Shown in pieces: positions 33,902-47,054 of a DNA stretch of 64,000 nucleotides (positions are counted from its first letter, which is position 1; each line of letters begins with the position of its first letter). Both the position numbers and the translations under genes were made by a program. Below the pieces are notes generated by a model, which saw only the letters and a list, made by a program, of their open reading frames with translations, had not been told where the DNA came from and searched no databases. Origin of the DNA: a bacterium (GTDB lineage Bacteria > Planctomycetota > UBA1135 > UBA2386); assembly GCA_030432695.1 (NCBI GenBank), contig JAUILN010000012.1:288471-352470 (forward strand), given 5' to 3'.

Positions 33902-34210
33902 CGGGCAGAGGCGTCACGCAGGTCCACGGATTCGGACCACGATGCGGTCGCTCACGGGACGGCAGAACCGCCTCAGTGTACGACCTCGCTCGGGTCTGCG
34001 GGCGCGTGGGCGAAGTCCGTACCGCGCCGCGTCACCCGAGGCCGCGTATGGATCCTGCACGCGTCCCGCACGGAATCCGCACGAAGCGGGACCGGATCCC
34101 GCACGGCACGGTCCCTGCCCTCGACCACACCGGCCGCCCGACCCACGGACCCGCAGGCCGGCATCGCCTATCGTGCGTCGACCCGACCCGCTCGCCTCCC
34201 CGAAACCCCC
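33902..34210. other. Divergent intergenic region with short repeats
   Basis: 309 bp between divergent starts. It contains four copies of TCC(N)GCACG at 34053-34061, 34064-34072, 34076-34083 (one base shorter) and 34097-34105, directly upstream of the -24/-12 element at 34104. The repeats could be activator binding sites. Nothing protein-coding is evident here. Confidence 0.45.
34104..34119 (+). promoter_or_regulatory. Candidate sigma-54 promoter of the kinase/sigma-54 activator gene
   Basis: CGGCACGGTCCCTGCC keeps the invariant GG and GC ten bases apart and the GGCACG core of the -24 box. It differs from consensus at the first base of each box. It ends 91 bp before the ATG at 34211. If real, the activator would control its own gene. 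Confidence 0.4.
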
Positions 34211-38029
<3,819 letters not shown>

Positions 38030-38093
38030 CGCGGGGAACGCGGAGTGCGGCGAGAGGTTGTGGGCGCCGCGCCGTTGGCGGATGCTGCGCGGC

Positions 38094-40238
38094 ATGCCGA
38101 CCCCGCGTCCGTCGCTCCAGGACTGGATCCAGAAGCTCGAAAGGGATCTGAAGGGCCGCACCGCCGAACAGCTGGCGTGGCGGACCGCCGATGGCTTCAC
38201 CGTTCCGGCGTTGGCGACCTCGGCGAGCCCGGCCGACCTGCCGCACCTGGGGGCGCGCGGTCTGCTGACCGGTCGCCGCGGCTGGCAGATCCGCGAACTC
38301 TGCAACGACCCGGACCCGCGCGAGGCCAACCGGCATGCCGCGCGGGCGCTGGCCAGCGGCGCGGACGAGGTCGAGTTCTTCTTCGACGCGTTGGTGCAGG
38401 ACGCCGTCGATCCCGACGTGCCGGCCACCGGCGACGCGGACGACCCCCTGTCGATCCCCGCGGCGCCGGGCGATGGCGGCGTGGCGGTGCACACGCGGGC
38501 CGACTTCGACCTGCTCCTCGACGGCCTCGACGCGGCGACGACCTCGCTGTGGTTCTCGGCCGGCGAAGGCGCCACCGCGATCCTGGCGTGGTGGCTGCGG
38601 CACGCCGAGACGCGCGGAGTCCCGGCCGAGCGGCTGCGGGGCGGACTCGACCTCGACCCGCTGGCCCGCCTGTCGATGCGCCGGATCGCGCGGCACGGTG
38701 ACGACGCGATCGTGGCCCGCCGCTCGTCGGTCGACTCGGTGTTCGACGAGGCCGCCACGTGGATCGCCTCGTGCTCGGCCGAGGCACCGGGCATCCGGCC
38801 ACTGGTCCTCGACGGCCAGGTCCACCATCTCGGCGGCGCTGCGCCCGGCCTCGAACTCGGCGCGACGCTCGCGGGGATCGTCGACGTGGCCCGGCACCTC
38901 GCGGCGCGCGGCGTCGAATTCGGGCAGCTGACCCGCGCGGCGACCGTGCGGGTCCAGGTCGGCCACGAGCTCCTGCCCGAGATCGCCAAGCTGCGGGCGC
39001 TACGTCTCGCCTTCGCGCGCGTGGCCCGCTGCTTCGGAGCCGACGGCGAAGACCTGGCGCCGCGGGTACTCGGCGTGACCAGCAGCCGGCAGCGGGCCGA
39101 GGACTTCGACCAACGCACCAACCTGCTACGCACCACGTTGGCGAGCTTCGCGGCGGTCAGCGGCGGCTGCGACAGCGTCGTGGTCATGCCCTACGACGAC
39201 ACCGCCCCCGACGAGGCGGCCTGGACCCTGGCGCGGAACCAGCAGTTGCTGCTGCGCGACGAGGGCCACCTCGGCCGGGTCGCCGATCCGTTCGGCGGCA
39301 GCTTCGCGGTCGAGCGCCTGACCCACGAGATCGGTCGCGCGGCCTGGGACGTCTTCGTGGCGATCGAACGGCAGGGCGGCCTGATCGAGACGATGCGGAA
39401 CGGCTGGCTCAACGACCGACTGATGCGCCACGAGGAGGACCGCGAGAACGCGTTCCGCTACCGCAAGCGGGTGCTGGTGGGGATCAGCCGCTTCGCCGAT
39501 CTCGAACTCGGCGGACCTTCGCCGGGCTCGCCCCCGGCCGACGCGAACGACATCGGCGACGACGCGGCCGCGGCAGCCCGCACCGCGAGGTTCGTGATGT
39601 GGCGGAGCAACCGTGGCGAGGCCCCGACCGCCTGGCTGGAGAGCCTGCGCGGCGCCGGCGCCGAGCTGCTACAGCGTCTGCGCCGCGACGAAGCCGACCG
39701 AGCCTCGGTCGCCGAGATCTCGACCGCAGTCTGGCCCGCCGACGGCACCGACGTCGTGCTGCGGTTCCTGCCGCTGGCCGGCACCGATGGCCACGAATTC
39801 GAGGAGCTCCGGCTGTGGACCGAGGCCACGGTGGAAGCCGAGGAGGAGCTACCCCGCGTCCTGCTGCTGCCGGTCGGCCCACTGAAGTGGGCCCGCGCCC
39901 GCGCCGACTTCGCCCGCGACCTGTTCCTGGTCGGCGGCCTGCCGGTCGACGACCCGGGGCACTTCGAGTCCTCGGAGACCGCGTGCCGACAGCTCGCTGC
40001 GGCGCCGCCGGCCGTGGCCGTGATCTGCAGCGACGACGCGAGCTACCCGCAGCTCGCCGCCGAGATCCGTGCGGCGATCGAAGGCCTCGACGAGCCCCCG
40101 CGGCTGATCGTCGCCGGCAAGGTCGGCGACGACCTGGCGGCGCTGGTCGACGGTGCGGTCCACATGGGCATGGACGTGGTCGCGTTCCTGCGCGAGCTGC
40201 AGGAGGACCTCGGGGTCCGCGCCGAGCCGGAGGACTGA
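38094..40238 (+). CDS. Methylmalonyl-CoA mutase small-subunit-like protein
   Basis: 714 aa. The N-terminal barrel has the mutase features R-G-L-L-T-G-R-R-G-W-Q-I-R-E, G-V-T-S-S-R-Q, and N-Q-Q-L-L-L-R-D-E-G-H-L-G-R-V-A-D-P-F-G-G-S. The C-terminal ~130 residues have the flavodoxin-like B12-binding outline, but the D-x-H-x-x-G cobalt-ligand motif is missing. That is typical of the non-catalytic small (beta) subunit of heterodimeric mutases. No large subunit or mutase chaperone is adjacent in the window; the stop is 14 bp from a convergent vWA gene. It starts 64 bp after the sigma-54 regulator on the same strand. Confidence 0.85.
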   Translation: MPTPRPSLQDWIQKLERDLKGRTAEQLAWRTADGFTVPALATSASPADLPHLGARGLLTGRRGWQIRELCNDPDPREANRHAARALASGADEVEFFFDALVQDAVDPDVPATGDADDPLSIPAAPGDGGVAVHTRADFDLLLDGLDAATTSLWFSAGEGATAILAWWLRHAETRGVPAERLRGGLDLDPLARLSMRRIARHGDDAIVARRSSVDSVFDEAATWIASCSAEAPGIRPLVLDGQVHHLGGAAPGLELGATLAGIVDVARHLAARGVEFGQLTRAATVRVQVGHELLPEIAKLRALRLAFARVARCFGADGEDLAPRVLGVTSSRQRAEDFDQRTNLLRTTLASFAAVSGGCDSVVVMPYDDTAPDEAAWTLARNQQLLLRDEGHLGRVADPFGGSFAVERLTHEIGRAAWDVFVAIERQGGLIETMRNGWLNDRLMRHEEDRENAFRYRKRVLVGISRFADLELGGPSPGSPPADANDIGDDAAAAARTARFVMWRSNRGEAPTAWLESLRGAGAELLQRLRRDEADRASVAEISTAVWPADGTDVVLRFLPLAGTDGHEFEELRLWTEATVEAEEELPRVLLLPVGPLKWARARADFARDLFLVGGLPVDDPGHFESSETACRQLAAAPPAVAVICSDDASYPQLAAEIRAAIEGLDEPPRLIVAGKVGDDLAALVDGAVHMGMDVVAFLRELQEDLGVRAEPED

Positions 40239-40251
40239 CGCGGAGGTCGCG

Positions 40252-41730
40252 TCACTTCGCGTGCACGAAGAGCCCGCCGTTCTGCTCGGCGAGTTGCTCC
40301 AGGAACTTCGAACGGCTGCCCTGGCCGAGCGCGATGGTGTGAAGGGTCACCGAGCCGAACGGGTTGCGGCGGCGCACCAGGGCGAGCACCAGTTCGGCGT
40401 CGTCGCGGCCGAGCTTGTTCGGCTGGCCGGGGTTCCGAACCGTCGGCAGGCCATCCGACAGGAACAACATCGTGTCGACGGCGGGATCGAAATAGCGGTC
40501 GGAGAGTCGCGGGCCGACCAGGTCGAAGGCCTCGTCGAAGGCCCCGAACACGTGGGTGCCGAGTTCGAGCTTCAGCCCGCCGATCCACCGCTTCGCGTCA
40601 CCGACGTTGCGCGCGGAGGCCTCCTGCATGCCCTCGGCCCACATCAGATTGTGATCGCCGAACGCGACGATGTTGAACGCCTGGCCCGGGTCGAGCCGGT
40701 CGAGCGCGGCGCGGAGTTCGGTCACCAGCCGATCCCAGCGGCTCTCTTCACCCGCCCCAGCCTTGCCCTTCTGCCGGCTCATCGCGACCTGCATCGACAG
40801 GCTGCGGTCGAGGACGTAGAGGATCGAGCGGCCGTCCTGCGGGATCCCGAAGAAGCCGCTGCTGGTGGCGCCGGCGTCGTCGCCGCCCTTGGTCTTCGGC
40901 GCGGCAGCGCGCCCCGCCACGAACGCTTCGCCCTCGGCATCCCACCAGCGCTGCCACGACTGAGACACCGGGCCGAGGTCGCGACCGGTCAGTTCGATCA
41001 ATGCCGCGCGCACCGCGCGGCGCATCCGGCCCTCGCTGCGATCGAGTCGCTCGATCAGTGAACCGGCACTGGCCCGGACTCCTGATCCGCCGACCGCCCG
41101 CACCGCGGCCAACCGGACCAGCTCGGACGGGTCGTCGCAGCGCGCCTCGAGTTCGGCGACGACGTCGACCGGGAACTCCTCGAGACCCTCGAGTGCGCGG
41201 ATCATCACCCACGCGTCGTCAGGCCGCCGGGCGCGAGGCAGCTCCTTCGCGACACGCGAGCGCAGCTCCGGCGACGCGCGGCCGAGTCGGTCGCAGAGCC
41301 TGGTGCGCAAACGTGGGTCGAGCGACTTGCCGAGCACCGCCGCCTCGACCAGGCGATCGACCGATGCTCGATCCTGGAAGCTGCGGAGCACCTCCTCGAT
41401 CCTCATCATCGGCCGGAGCAGCGCATCGAATTCGCCGCGCGAACGTGCCGCCAGCTTCGCACCGCCACTGCTGATCCGCTTGCCCATGGTCTGTTCGACC
41501 GGCAGAGCCTCGGCGTGGCAACGCATCCACGCTTCGAGCAACACCTCGACCAGCTTGGGTGACCCCTCCTTGCCTTTCGCGGAGTCGACCGCAGCGAGCC
41601 TCTCGGCCTCCGCGACGATCACGTCGTCGGCGGGGCGAAAGGCGCGCCGGATCGCCTTGACGGCATCCTGCTGGGCACCGAGGGCCGAGACGCAGAGCAG
41701 GCAGACCAGCAGGTGTGGGCGAGCGGTCAT
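40252..41730 (-). CDS. Secreted vWA protein with HEAT-like repeats
   Basis: 492 aa. A signal peptide, MTARPHLLVCLLCVSALG, is followed by ~60 charged residues and HEAT-like helical repeats (~130-260: D-P-R-L-R-T-R-L-C-D-R-L-G, P-S-E-L-V-R-L-A-A-V-R-A-V-G). A vWA domain runs from ~300 to the end with an intact MIDAS (D-R-S-L-S-M), T in L-G-T-H-V, and S-D-G-L-P-T. The arrangement is common among planctomycete periplasmic proteins; partners are unknown. The intact metal site contrasts with the degenerate one in the conflict-system vWA protein. It is divergent from the Gfo/Idh/MocA gene. Confidence 0.88.
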   Translation of the reverse strand: MTARPHLLVCLLCVSALGAQQDAVKAIRRAFRPADDVIVAEAERLAAVDSAKGKEGSPKLVEVLLEAWMRCHAEALPVEQTMGKRISSGGAKLAARSRGEFDALLRPMMRIEEVLRSFQDRASVDRLVEAAVLGKSLDPRLRTRLCDRLGRASPELRSRVAKELPRARRPDDAWVMIRALEGLEEFPVDVVAELEARCDDPSELVRLAAVRAVGGSGVRASAGSLIERLDRSEGRMRRAVRAALIELTGRDLGPVSQSWQRWWDAEGEAFVAGRAAAPKTKGGDDAGATSSGFFGIPQDGRSILYVLDRSLSMQVAMSRQKGKAGAGEESRWDRLVTELRAALDRLDPGQAFNIVAFGDHNLMWAEGMQEASARNVGDAKRWIGGLKLELGTHVFGAFDEAFDLVGPRLSDRYFDPAVDTMLFLSDGLPTVRNPGQPNKLGRDDAELVLALVRRRNPFGSVTLHTIALGQGSRSKFLEQLAEQNGGLFVHAK

Positions 41731-41828
41731 GGGGCGAGGAGTCTACGGAGCCGCTCGGGGTCTACCCAGTGTCTCGGGGCCCCGGATCCGGCACACTGGG
41801 GACCGTTTCCCTCTCCAAGGATCGCTCG

Positions 41829-43148
41829 ATGTCCTCGACCCGACGCACGTTCTTCCTCCAGATGGGTGCCGCTGCCGGCGCCGTCCCGCTCGCGCTGCGC
41901 CCGCGTGGCCGCTCCGCCGCCGAGAAGCTGCACCTCGCCGGTGTGGGCTGCGGCGGCAAAGGCTGGAGCGACATCGCCGAAACCGCCAAGGGCAACGAGG
42001 TGGTGGCGCTGTGCGACGTCGACCGCGATCGGCTGGCCCGCGCCGCCGAGCGCTACCCCGGCGCCAAGACCTACGCCGACTGGCGCAAGCTGCTCGAGCA
42101 GCCCGACATCGACGGCGTGACCATCAGCACGCCCGACCACATGCACGCCGCGGTCGCGATGGCGGCGATGGCGCTCGGCAAGCACGTCTACGTGCAGAAG
42201 CCGCTGACCTGGTCGGTGTTCGAGGCGCGGCAGCTGACACGGATGGCCGAGAAGACCGGCGTGGTCACCCAGATGGGCAACCAGCACCGGAGCAACGTGC
42301 ACTGGCGCGGCGCCCGCGAGATGATCCGCGCCGGCGCGATCGGCGCGGTCGAAGAGGTCCACGTGTGGACCGACCGACCGATCTGGCCGCAGGGCATGGA
42401 CCGCCCCGCCGGCGAGGACCCGGTGCCGGAGACCCTCGACTGGGACCTGTGGCTCGGCGTCGCGCCACGGCACCCCTACAAGCAGGGCGCCTACCACGCG
42501 TTCTCGTGGCGCGGCTACTGGGACTTCGGCACCGGCGCGCTCGGCGACATGGGCTGCCACCTGATGGACCCGGCGGTCTGGTCGCTCGGCCTGGGCGCAC
42601 CGACCCGGGTCGAATCGTTCGGTCCGAAACCGCATGCCGACACCGCGCCGAAGTGGTCGACCATCGCGTACGACTTCCCCGCACGTGACGTGGAGGGAGT
42701 CGGTTCGATGCCAGCCGTGCGGCTCTACTGGTACGACGGCGGTGCGCTGCCTCCGGCCCGCGTGACGTTGTGGCCGAAGGACCGGCCGATGCGCGGCAAC
42801 GGCTGCCTGTTCGTCGGCCAGAAGGGCAACCTCTACGTCGACACCGACCTCGGTCCGTTGCTGCTGCCCGAGGACCGTTTCGCCGACGTGGCGCGGCCGG
42901 AACTCGAGCCCTGGAACCACTACCAGGACTGGGCCAACGCCTGCCGCGGCGAAGGCCGCTGCGTCTCGCCGTTCGCCGAGGCCGGCCCGCTCAGCGAGAC
43001 CGTGCTGCTGGGCAACGTCGCCTACCGGCTCGGCCGGCCGGTGGAGTGGGATGCGGCGGGGCTGCGGGTGGTCGGCGGTGGTGCCGACGCGGCGCCGCTG
43101 CTGCGACGGCAGGAGCGGGAGGGGTGGAAGGTCGACTGGCTCGACTGA
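41829..43148 (+). CDS. Gfo/Idh/MocA-family oxidoreductase with TAT signal
   Basis: 439 aa from MSSTRRTFFLQMGAAAG. The S-T-R-R-T-F-F-L-Q motif is a twin-arginine signal, so the protein is exported folded with its cofactor. The Rossmann start L-A-G-V-G-C-G-G-K-G-W is followed by V-V-A-L-C-D-V-D. The catalytic K-P motif is V-Q-K-P-L-T, the usual form in exported planctomycete members. The C-terminal beta-sheet domain has D-F-G-T-G-A-L-G-D-M-G-C-H. The family oxidises or reduces sugars and inositols with NAD(P); the substrate is not readable here. Confidence 0.92.
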   Translation: MSSTRRTFFLQMGAAAGAVPLALRPRGRSAAEKLHLAGVGCGGKGWSDIAETAKGNEVVALCDVDRDRLARAAERYPGAKTYADWRKLLEQPDIDGVTISTPDHMHAAVAMAAMALGKHVYVQKPLTWSVFEARQLTRMAEKTGVVTQMGNQHRSNVHWRGAREMIRAGAIGAVEEVHVWTDRPIWPQGMDRPAGEDPVPETLDWDLWLGVAPRHPYKQGAYHAFSWRGYWDFGTGALGDMGCHLMDPAVWSLGLGAPTRVESFGPKPHADTAPKWSTIAYDFPARDVEGVGSMPAVRLYWYDGGALPPARVTLWPKDRPMRGNGCLFVGQKGNLYVDTDLGPLLLPEDRFADVARPELEPWNHYQDWANACRGEGRCVSPFAEAGPLSETVLLGNVAYRLGRPVEWDAAGLRVVGGGADAAPLLRRQEREGWKVDWLD

Positions 43149-43185
43149 CGCCGGGAATTCGTTCGATCCCGGCGGCAGTCGCGAC

Positions 43186-44802
43186 TCACCCGCCCAGCTC
43201 GCTCAACAGCGCTTCCGTGAAGCGCTGGTGGAACTGTGCCGTGCCCTGGTAGGTGGCACCGCTGCTCAGGTCGACCGCGTCGACGGTGACCATATAGCAG
43301 TCGAAGTGCTTGCGGAGCCTGGTCGCCACGAACACCTCCGAGCCCTCCTGCTGATAGAGCGCGATGGTACGCGGATCGACCGCCTGATCCGCCGCATAGG
43401 CCGCCGCCTCGATCCGGATCAGGTCCAGCGCTCGGTCGCGGTTGCGATCAGTCGGCTGCACACTGACGGCACCGGCGGAAGAATCCGTGAATGCCTCTTG
43501 TACGGTCCGTGCGATTCCACCCGCGAGTTCGCCCTCCGGGCTCTGCGCGAACCGGGCCTCCAACTCGAAGAGGTGGTTCTGGGCGGCACGGAGATTCTCG
43601 AACCGCCGGCCACCGTACTCGACCGCTTGCTCGACATCGAGAGGATCTGCGTCAGGAGTATTGGCATCGGACAGGCGCTTCTCGGCACTCTCCAGGGCCT
43701 TCCAGAAGGCGCGCCGGAATCCCAACAGTTCACTGGCGATTCCGTCCGTGATTGCAATGGACGCCGGCAGAACGTTGAGCCGCTTGCTCGACAGCGAACC
43801 CTGGTTGCGTGACCAGACGACATCGACCGCCTCTCGAACCACGCGATCGACTTCCGCGGAAAGGGACTCGGGAGACTCGGTGAATCGCACGACCAGATCC
43901 ATCCGACGGCCGGACGACGCGAAGACCGGACTCGGCAGGAGTCCGGATTCGGCCTCGATCGCGGCAGACTGCGACTCCAGACTCGTCATCAGCGCAGCCT
44001 GCAGCGCGGACTGGTCGCCACGGAAGCGGAAGCGATACAACTGGGCGGTCATCTTCGGCCCGTTCGCGAACGGCTGACAGGGATACTGACGCATCGACTG
44101 CACCGTCGTCGCGACCACGCCCTCTGCGCCGCGCAGGGTCTTTTCGAGGGCACCGGACAGCTTCAGGTAGCGCGGCTGGTTCTCCACGAAGAAGCCCACC
44201 GTCGTCCAAGCACCGTCCGCACGCTCCGAATCCCGGATGGCGCGGAGTTCGGCGATGATGCGAGCTGCCAGACTCTTGTCGTCGGCAACATCCATCATCC
44301 CGTCCAGAGCCGCGTCGTGAGCCTCATCGAACCCATCGAAGCTCTGCCCAGCGCCATCCACCTCTCCACCACCGATACGTTCGGCCCCGTCGACGAAGAC
44401 GGTCCGCCACTGCGCGCGATCCGTGACGAGGTAGCGGCCCTGCGCCTTCTGCTGGCGCTTCGGCGACACGACCACCTCGACCATGACGTCCGCAAACGCC
44501 ATCGCGGCCATGGAGCTCACCGGGCTCTCCCCGATCTCCCCGGTCCAGGCTCCGAGACTGCCCATGGAACGCTCGGCCTGTCGGCGAGCCTGATCCGCAT
44601 CGATCACCTGGAATTCAGCCGATCGGAGCGCCGACCCCAATCCGAAGGCGGCGCGTTCGGAATACTGATCGCGCCCCGAATCGTCCGCCTTGGCGACGAT
44701 CAGGACACGGAAGGGCGGAGTCGTCACATCCTGGGCCGAGGCGCGGACCGGGAAGGGCAGCAGCAGGGCCAGGAGCAACAGCGATCGGGCAGTCGGTTTC
44801 AT
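43186..44802 (-). CDS. Exported hypothetical protein of the lipoprotein cluster
   Basis: 538 aa with a signal peptide ending about V-R-A-S-A-Q-D. The mature N-terminus (F-R-V-L-I-V-A-K-A-D-D-S-G, then A-D-V-M-V-E-V-V-V) looks like an alternating alpha/beta fold of the TolB-N/CsgG/LpoB type, repeated later (M-D-L-V-V-R-F-T). The C-terminus is Y-M-V-T-V-D-A-V-D-L-S-S-G-A-T-Y-Q-G-T-A, a pattern typical for proteins that gather around outer-membrane assembly lipoproteins. It resembles DUF6175-type proteins, but I do not claim membership. It is last of a minus-strand group reaching 49381. Confidence 0.65.
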   Translation of the reverse strand: MKPTARSLLLLALLLPFPVRASAQDVTTPPFRVLIVAKADDSGRDQYSERAAFGLGSALRSAEFQVIDADQARRQAERSMGSLGAWTGEIGESPVSSMAAMAFADVMVEVVVSPKRQQKAQGRYLVTDRAQWRTVFVDGAERIGGGEVDGAGQSFDGFDEAHDAALDGMMDVADDKSLAARIIAELRAIRDSERADGAWTTVGFFVENQPRYLKLSGALEKTLRGAEGVVATTVQSMRQYPCQPFANGPKMTAQLYRFRFRGDQSALQAALMTSLESQSAAIEAESGLLPSPVFASSGRRMDLVVRFTESPESLSAEVDRVVREAVDVVWSRNQGSLSSKRLNVLPASIAITDGIASELLGFRRAFWKALESAEKRLSDANTPDADPLDVEQAVEYGGRRFENLRAAQNHLFELEARFAQSPEGELAGGIARTVQEAFTDSSAGAVSVQPTDRNRDRALDLIRIEAAAYAADQAVDPRTIALYQQEGSEVFVATRLRKHFDCYMVTVDAVDLSSGATYQGTAQFHQRFTEALLSELGG

Positions 44803-45011
44803 CTCAGGGTCTCCAGCTCGTGCGGAGCGATTCGGGTCTCAGGGGCCAGCGGCTGTGCCGCGAGCAAAGGGCCGGGGCAGCGACACGCACCATGAGGTGT
44901 TTCCGACGCGAGCCATGCGGTGTCGCTCCGAGACGACGAAGGTCCGCGGCCCAAGACCGAGACGGCTCGCGTTGGACTCTCCGGCAGGACACTGTCGCCC
45001 CAGGGTCACCT

Positions 45012-45314
45012 TCACCGCAAGGGCTCGAGTTCGAGGCGGTAGGTTCGGTCGGCGGTGCGCGGCAGGTCCGCGAGGGTCCCGCGCCAGGACTGGTAGCCGT
45101 TCTTTCTCACCAACAGCTCGTCGTCGAGGTCGACGTCGTACGCGAGTTCGCACGGTGTCCTCAACTCGAGGTTGCGATCCACGATCAACAGCGTGCAACC
45201 GCCGGGGCTGGTGTGGAGGTAGCTCGTTGGGGGAGAGGCCTGGTCGCTCGTGGAGTTGCTGTACGAGCAACCGGTGAAGAGAAGAGTCAGGAGGACGATC
45301 GGTCGGATCTTCAT
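45012..45314 (-). CDS. Small lipoprotein with PEGA-like domain
   Basis: 100 aa from MKIRPIVLLTLLFTGC, whose L-L-F-T-G-C is a lipobox, so the mature protein begins at Cys16. The rest reads like one PEGA domain: G-G-C-T-L-L-I-V-D-R-N-L-E-L-R-T-P-C-E-L, then D-V-D-L-D-D-E-L-L-V-R-K-N-G-Y-Q-S-W-R-G-T-L. A longer in-frame reading upstream lacks a signal and was rejected. Such lipoproteins act at the cell surface or periplasm. It sits between two larger exported proteins of the cluster, on the same strand. Confidence 0.75.
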   Translation of the reverse strand: MKIRPIVLLTLLFTGCSYSNSTSDQASPPTSYLHTSPGGCTLLIVDRNLELRTPCELAYDVDLDDELLVRKNGYQSWRGTLADLPRTADRTYRLELEPLR

Positions 45315-45459
45315 GGGTCTTTCCAGATTGCCGGGTGGCGATCCCGGATGAGCGCCCGGCGAACGACGCGGCGCCCGGGTCGTTGCCGAACGCGCCGTGA
45401 CGAAACGCCACGGAGCAAGTCCATGGCGCGACGAAACGCGCCGCAGCGGCCGGGTCGAC

Positions 45460-46920
45460 TCACCGCGGCTGATCGGCGCCGTCGTCCATGACCGGGACCG
45501 CAACAGGCGCGGAATCCGCGGACAGCAACGGCGCCCCCCCGAATCGGGTCGGGAAATTGGCGAGCACCCAGGTACTGCGCCCTGCGGACACCGTCACAGC
45601 AGTGGTCTCCGACGCGCCGCTGGGGATACCTCCTACCAGAGGAACCACTTCGAGTTCGTAGCGGCCCGGCGGGAGTTCGTACCTCATCACCTGGTAGCTG
45701 GCGGGCAAGAGACTCCAGCAGCGAAGGTCGGGACACTCAGTGGCGGTCCAGATCCAGCCGAACAAGAACAGGCCGATCTGGACCAGGGCATCGACCCAAG
45801 GTTCGGACTGACTGGTCATCTCGCTGCCGATCGATCGCGCACCCTCCGTGATCCCCAGCTTCAACGCGCGACGGATGACGGCACGCACCGTGCGCATCTG
45901 CCGTGTCGCCGCGTATTCCGCCTCGGCAACCGCTTCCACGTCGGTCACGAGATGGGTCGAACCGACGCTCCCGCCGTCGACTCGGATCTCCAACGCCTCA
46001 GGGTTGTCCTCCCAGCGTCGCAGGACGTCGATCGGAATCGAGGAGAACAGCACCCCCGAGAGGCGACCGACTTCGATCACCATCAGGATGCCCACGATCG
46101 CCCGGAGCGCGTCGGTGTTCGGCACCGACTCCTCGACCTTGTAGGGCGCGCGCCCGACCAGGCCGACCACCCGCAGCACACCGGCCCCCGGCTCGATGCG
46201 GTCCGTCGAGTCGATCCGCGCGAGTTCCGACTGCAGCCACGAGTTGTCCGGTTCGACCGCGATCGCGACCTCGAGCTGACGCCGGGCCCCGCTCAAGTCG
46301 ATCCTGTCTTCGTACTGAGCGCTGCCGAGGTAGTTGCCGATCGCGACATACTTGAACTCGGCCCCCGGAGGCACGAGCTGGACCTCACCATTGTCTCCCT
46401 GGATGGGCGTGCCGAGTTCCTCGCGGATCCGCTGCTGCTCCTCCAGCATCTGCAGCATGTAGGAGAACGTGTCATCGCCGAGTTCCAGACCCGGCGTCAC
46501 CTTCTCGCCGAGGAACTGCATGGCGCGCAGGAGGATCCGCTCATAGGCGGCACCGCGGTAGGCGGTGGCCTTCTCGTCGGTAATCCAGGATAGCGTCTCA
46601 TTGAAGAAACTACCCTCCTGCGCTACGCCCAACGCGGCGCCGGCCTCGCGCCAGGCCGACACAGCCTCGGCAGGCTCCTGGATCGCCAGCGCCGTCGAAC
46701 CCTGCTCGAGGAGGAAGAGATGGCGATCGTGCTCGCCTCCGTCGGCGAGCTGGGTAACCAGCGTATGGGCCTGCTGGTAGTCGCCCGAGGAATACACCTC
46801 CCGGGCCTCGATCATGTCGTCGCACGTGCACCCACCGAGCCCCCCCCCGAGGAGGCCCGCAACGAGTATGGATGCGAGGCCGCGCGGCACGGACTCTTGG
46901 CTAGGGTTCATTCGCACCAT
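45460..46920 (-). CDS. Lipoprotein with TPR-like repeats (COG3014-like)
   Basis: 486 aa. The start at 46920 is preceded by GGAG with 7-nt spacing. L-G-G-C-T-C-D-D gives a lipobox with Cys at residue 31. TPR-like helices follow (A-R-E-V-Y-S-S-G-D-Y-Q-Q-A-H, A-Y-E-R-I-L-L-R-A-M-Q-F-L). A central segment, E-F-K-Y-V-A-I-G-N-Y-L-G-S-A-Q-Y-E-D, resembles the COG3014-type lipoproteins that neighbour LpoB genes in other bacteria. The C-terminal part has a PEGA-like strand (P-P-G-R-Y-E-L-E-V-V-P-L). It is 134 bp downstream of the LpoB-like gene on the same strand. A role in outer-membrane control of wall synthesis is an inference from that pairing. Confidence 0.72.
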   Translation of the reverse strand: MVRMNPSQESVPRGLASILVAGLLGGGLGGCTCDDMIEAREVYSSGDYQQAHTLVTQLADGGEHDRHLFLLEQGSTALAIQEPAEAVSAWREAGAALGVAQEGSFFNETLSWITDEKATAYRGAAYERILLRAMQFLGEKVTPGLELGDDTFSYMLQMLEEQQRIREELGTPIQGDNGEVQLVPPGAEFKYVAIGNYLGSAQYEDRIDLSGARRQLEVAIAVEPDNSWLQSELARIDSTDRIEPGAGVLRVVGLVGRAPYKVEESVPNTDALRAIVGILMVIEVGRLSGVLFSSIPIDVLRRWEDNPEALEIRVDGGSVGSTHLVTDVEAVAEAEYAATRQMRTVRAVIRRALKLGITEGARSIGSEMTSQSEPWVDALVQIGLFLFGWIWTATECPDLRCWSLLPASYQVMRYELPPGRYELEVVPLVGGIPSGASETTAVTVSAGRSTWVLANFPTRFGGAPLLSADSAPVAVPVMDDGADQPR

Positions 46921-47054
46921 CCGGGATCTCCTGGCTCCCTGATTCCTTACGGATGCCTGTCCGGCGCAACGCGGATCGCGGAGCGGATGTGCGGGCGAAG
47001 ACAGCTCGCGGCCACTGCGAAACCGATCAGACGCCGCGCCAGGCCTCTGCCGGC

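Noticed and set aside
31901..34210. Upstream extension of the kinase/sigma-54 frame
   Set aside because: The frame is open for over 2 kb before the kinase but overlaps two minus-strand secreted-protein genes, and its translation is low-complexity. The ATG at 34211 directly precedes the kinase domain.
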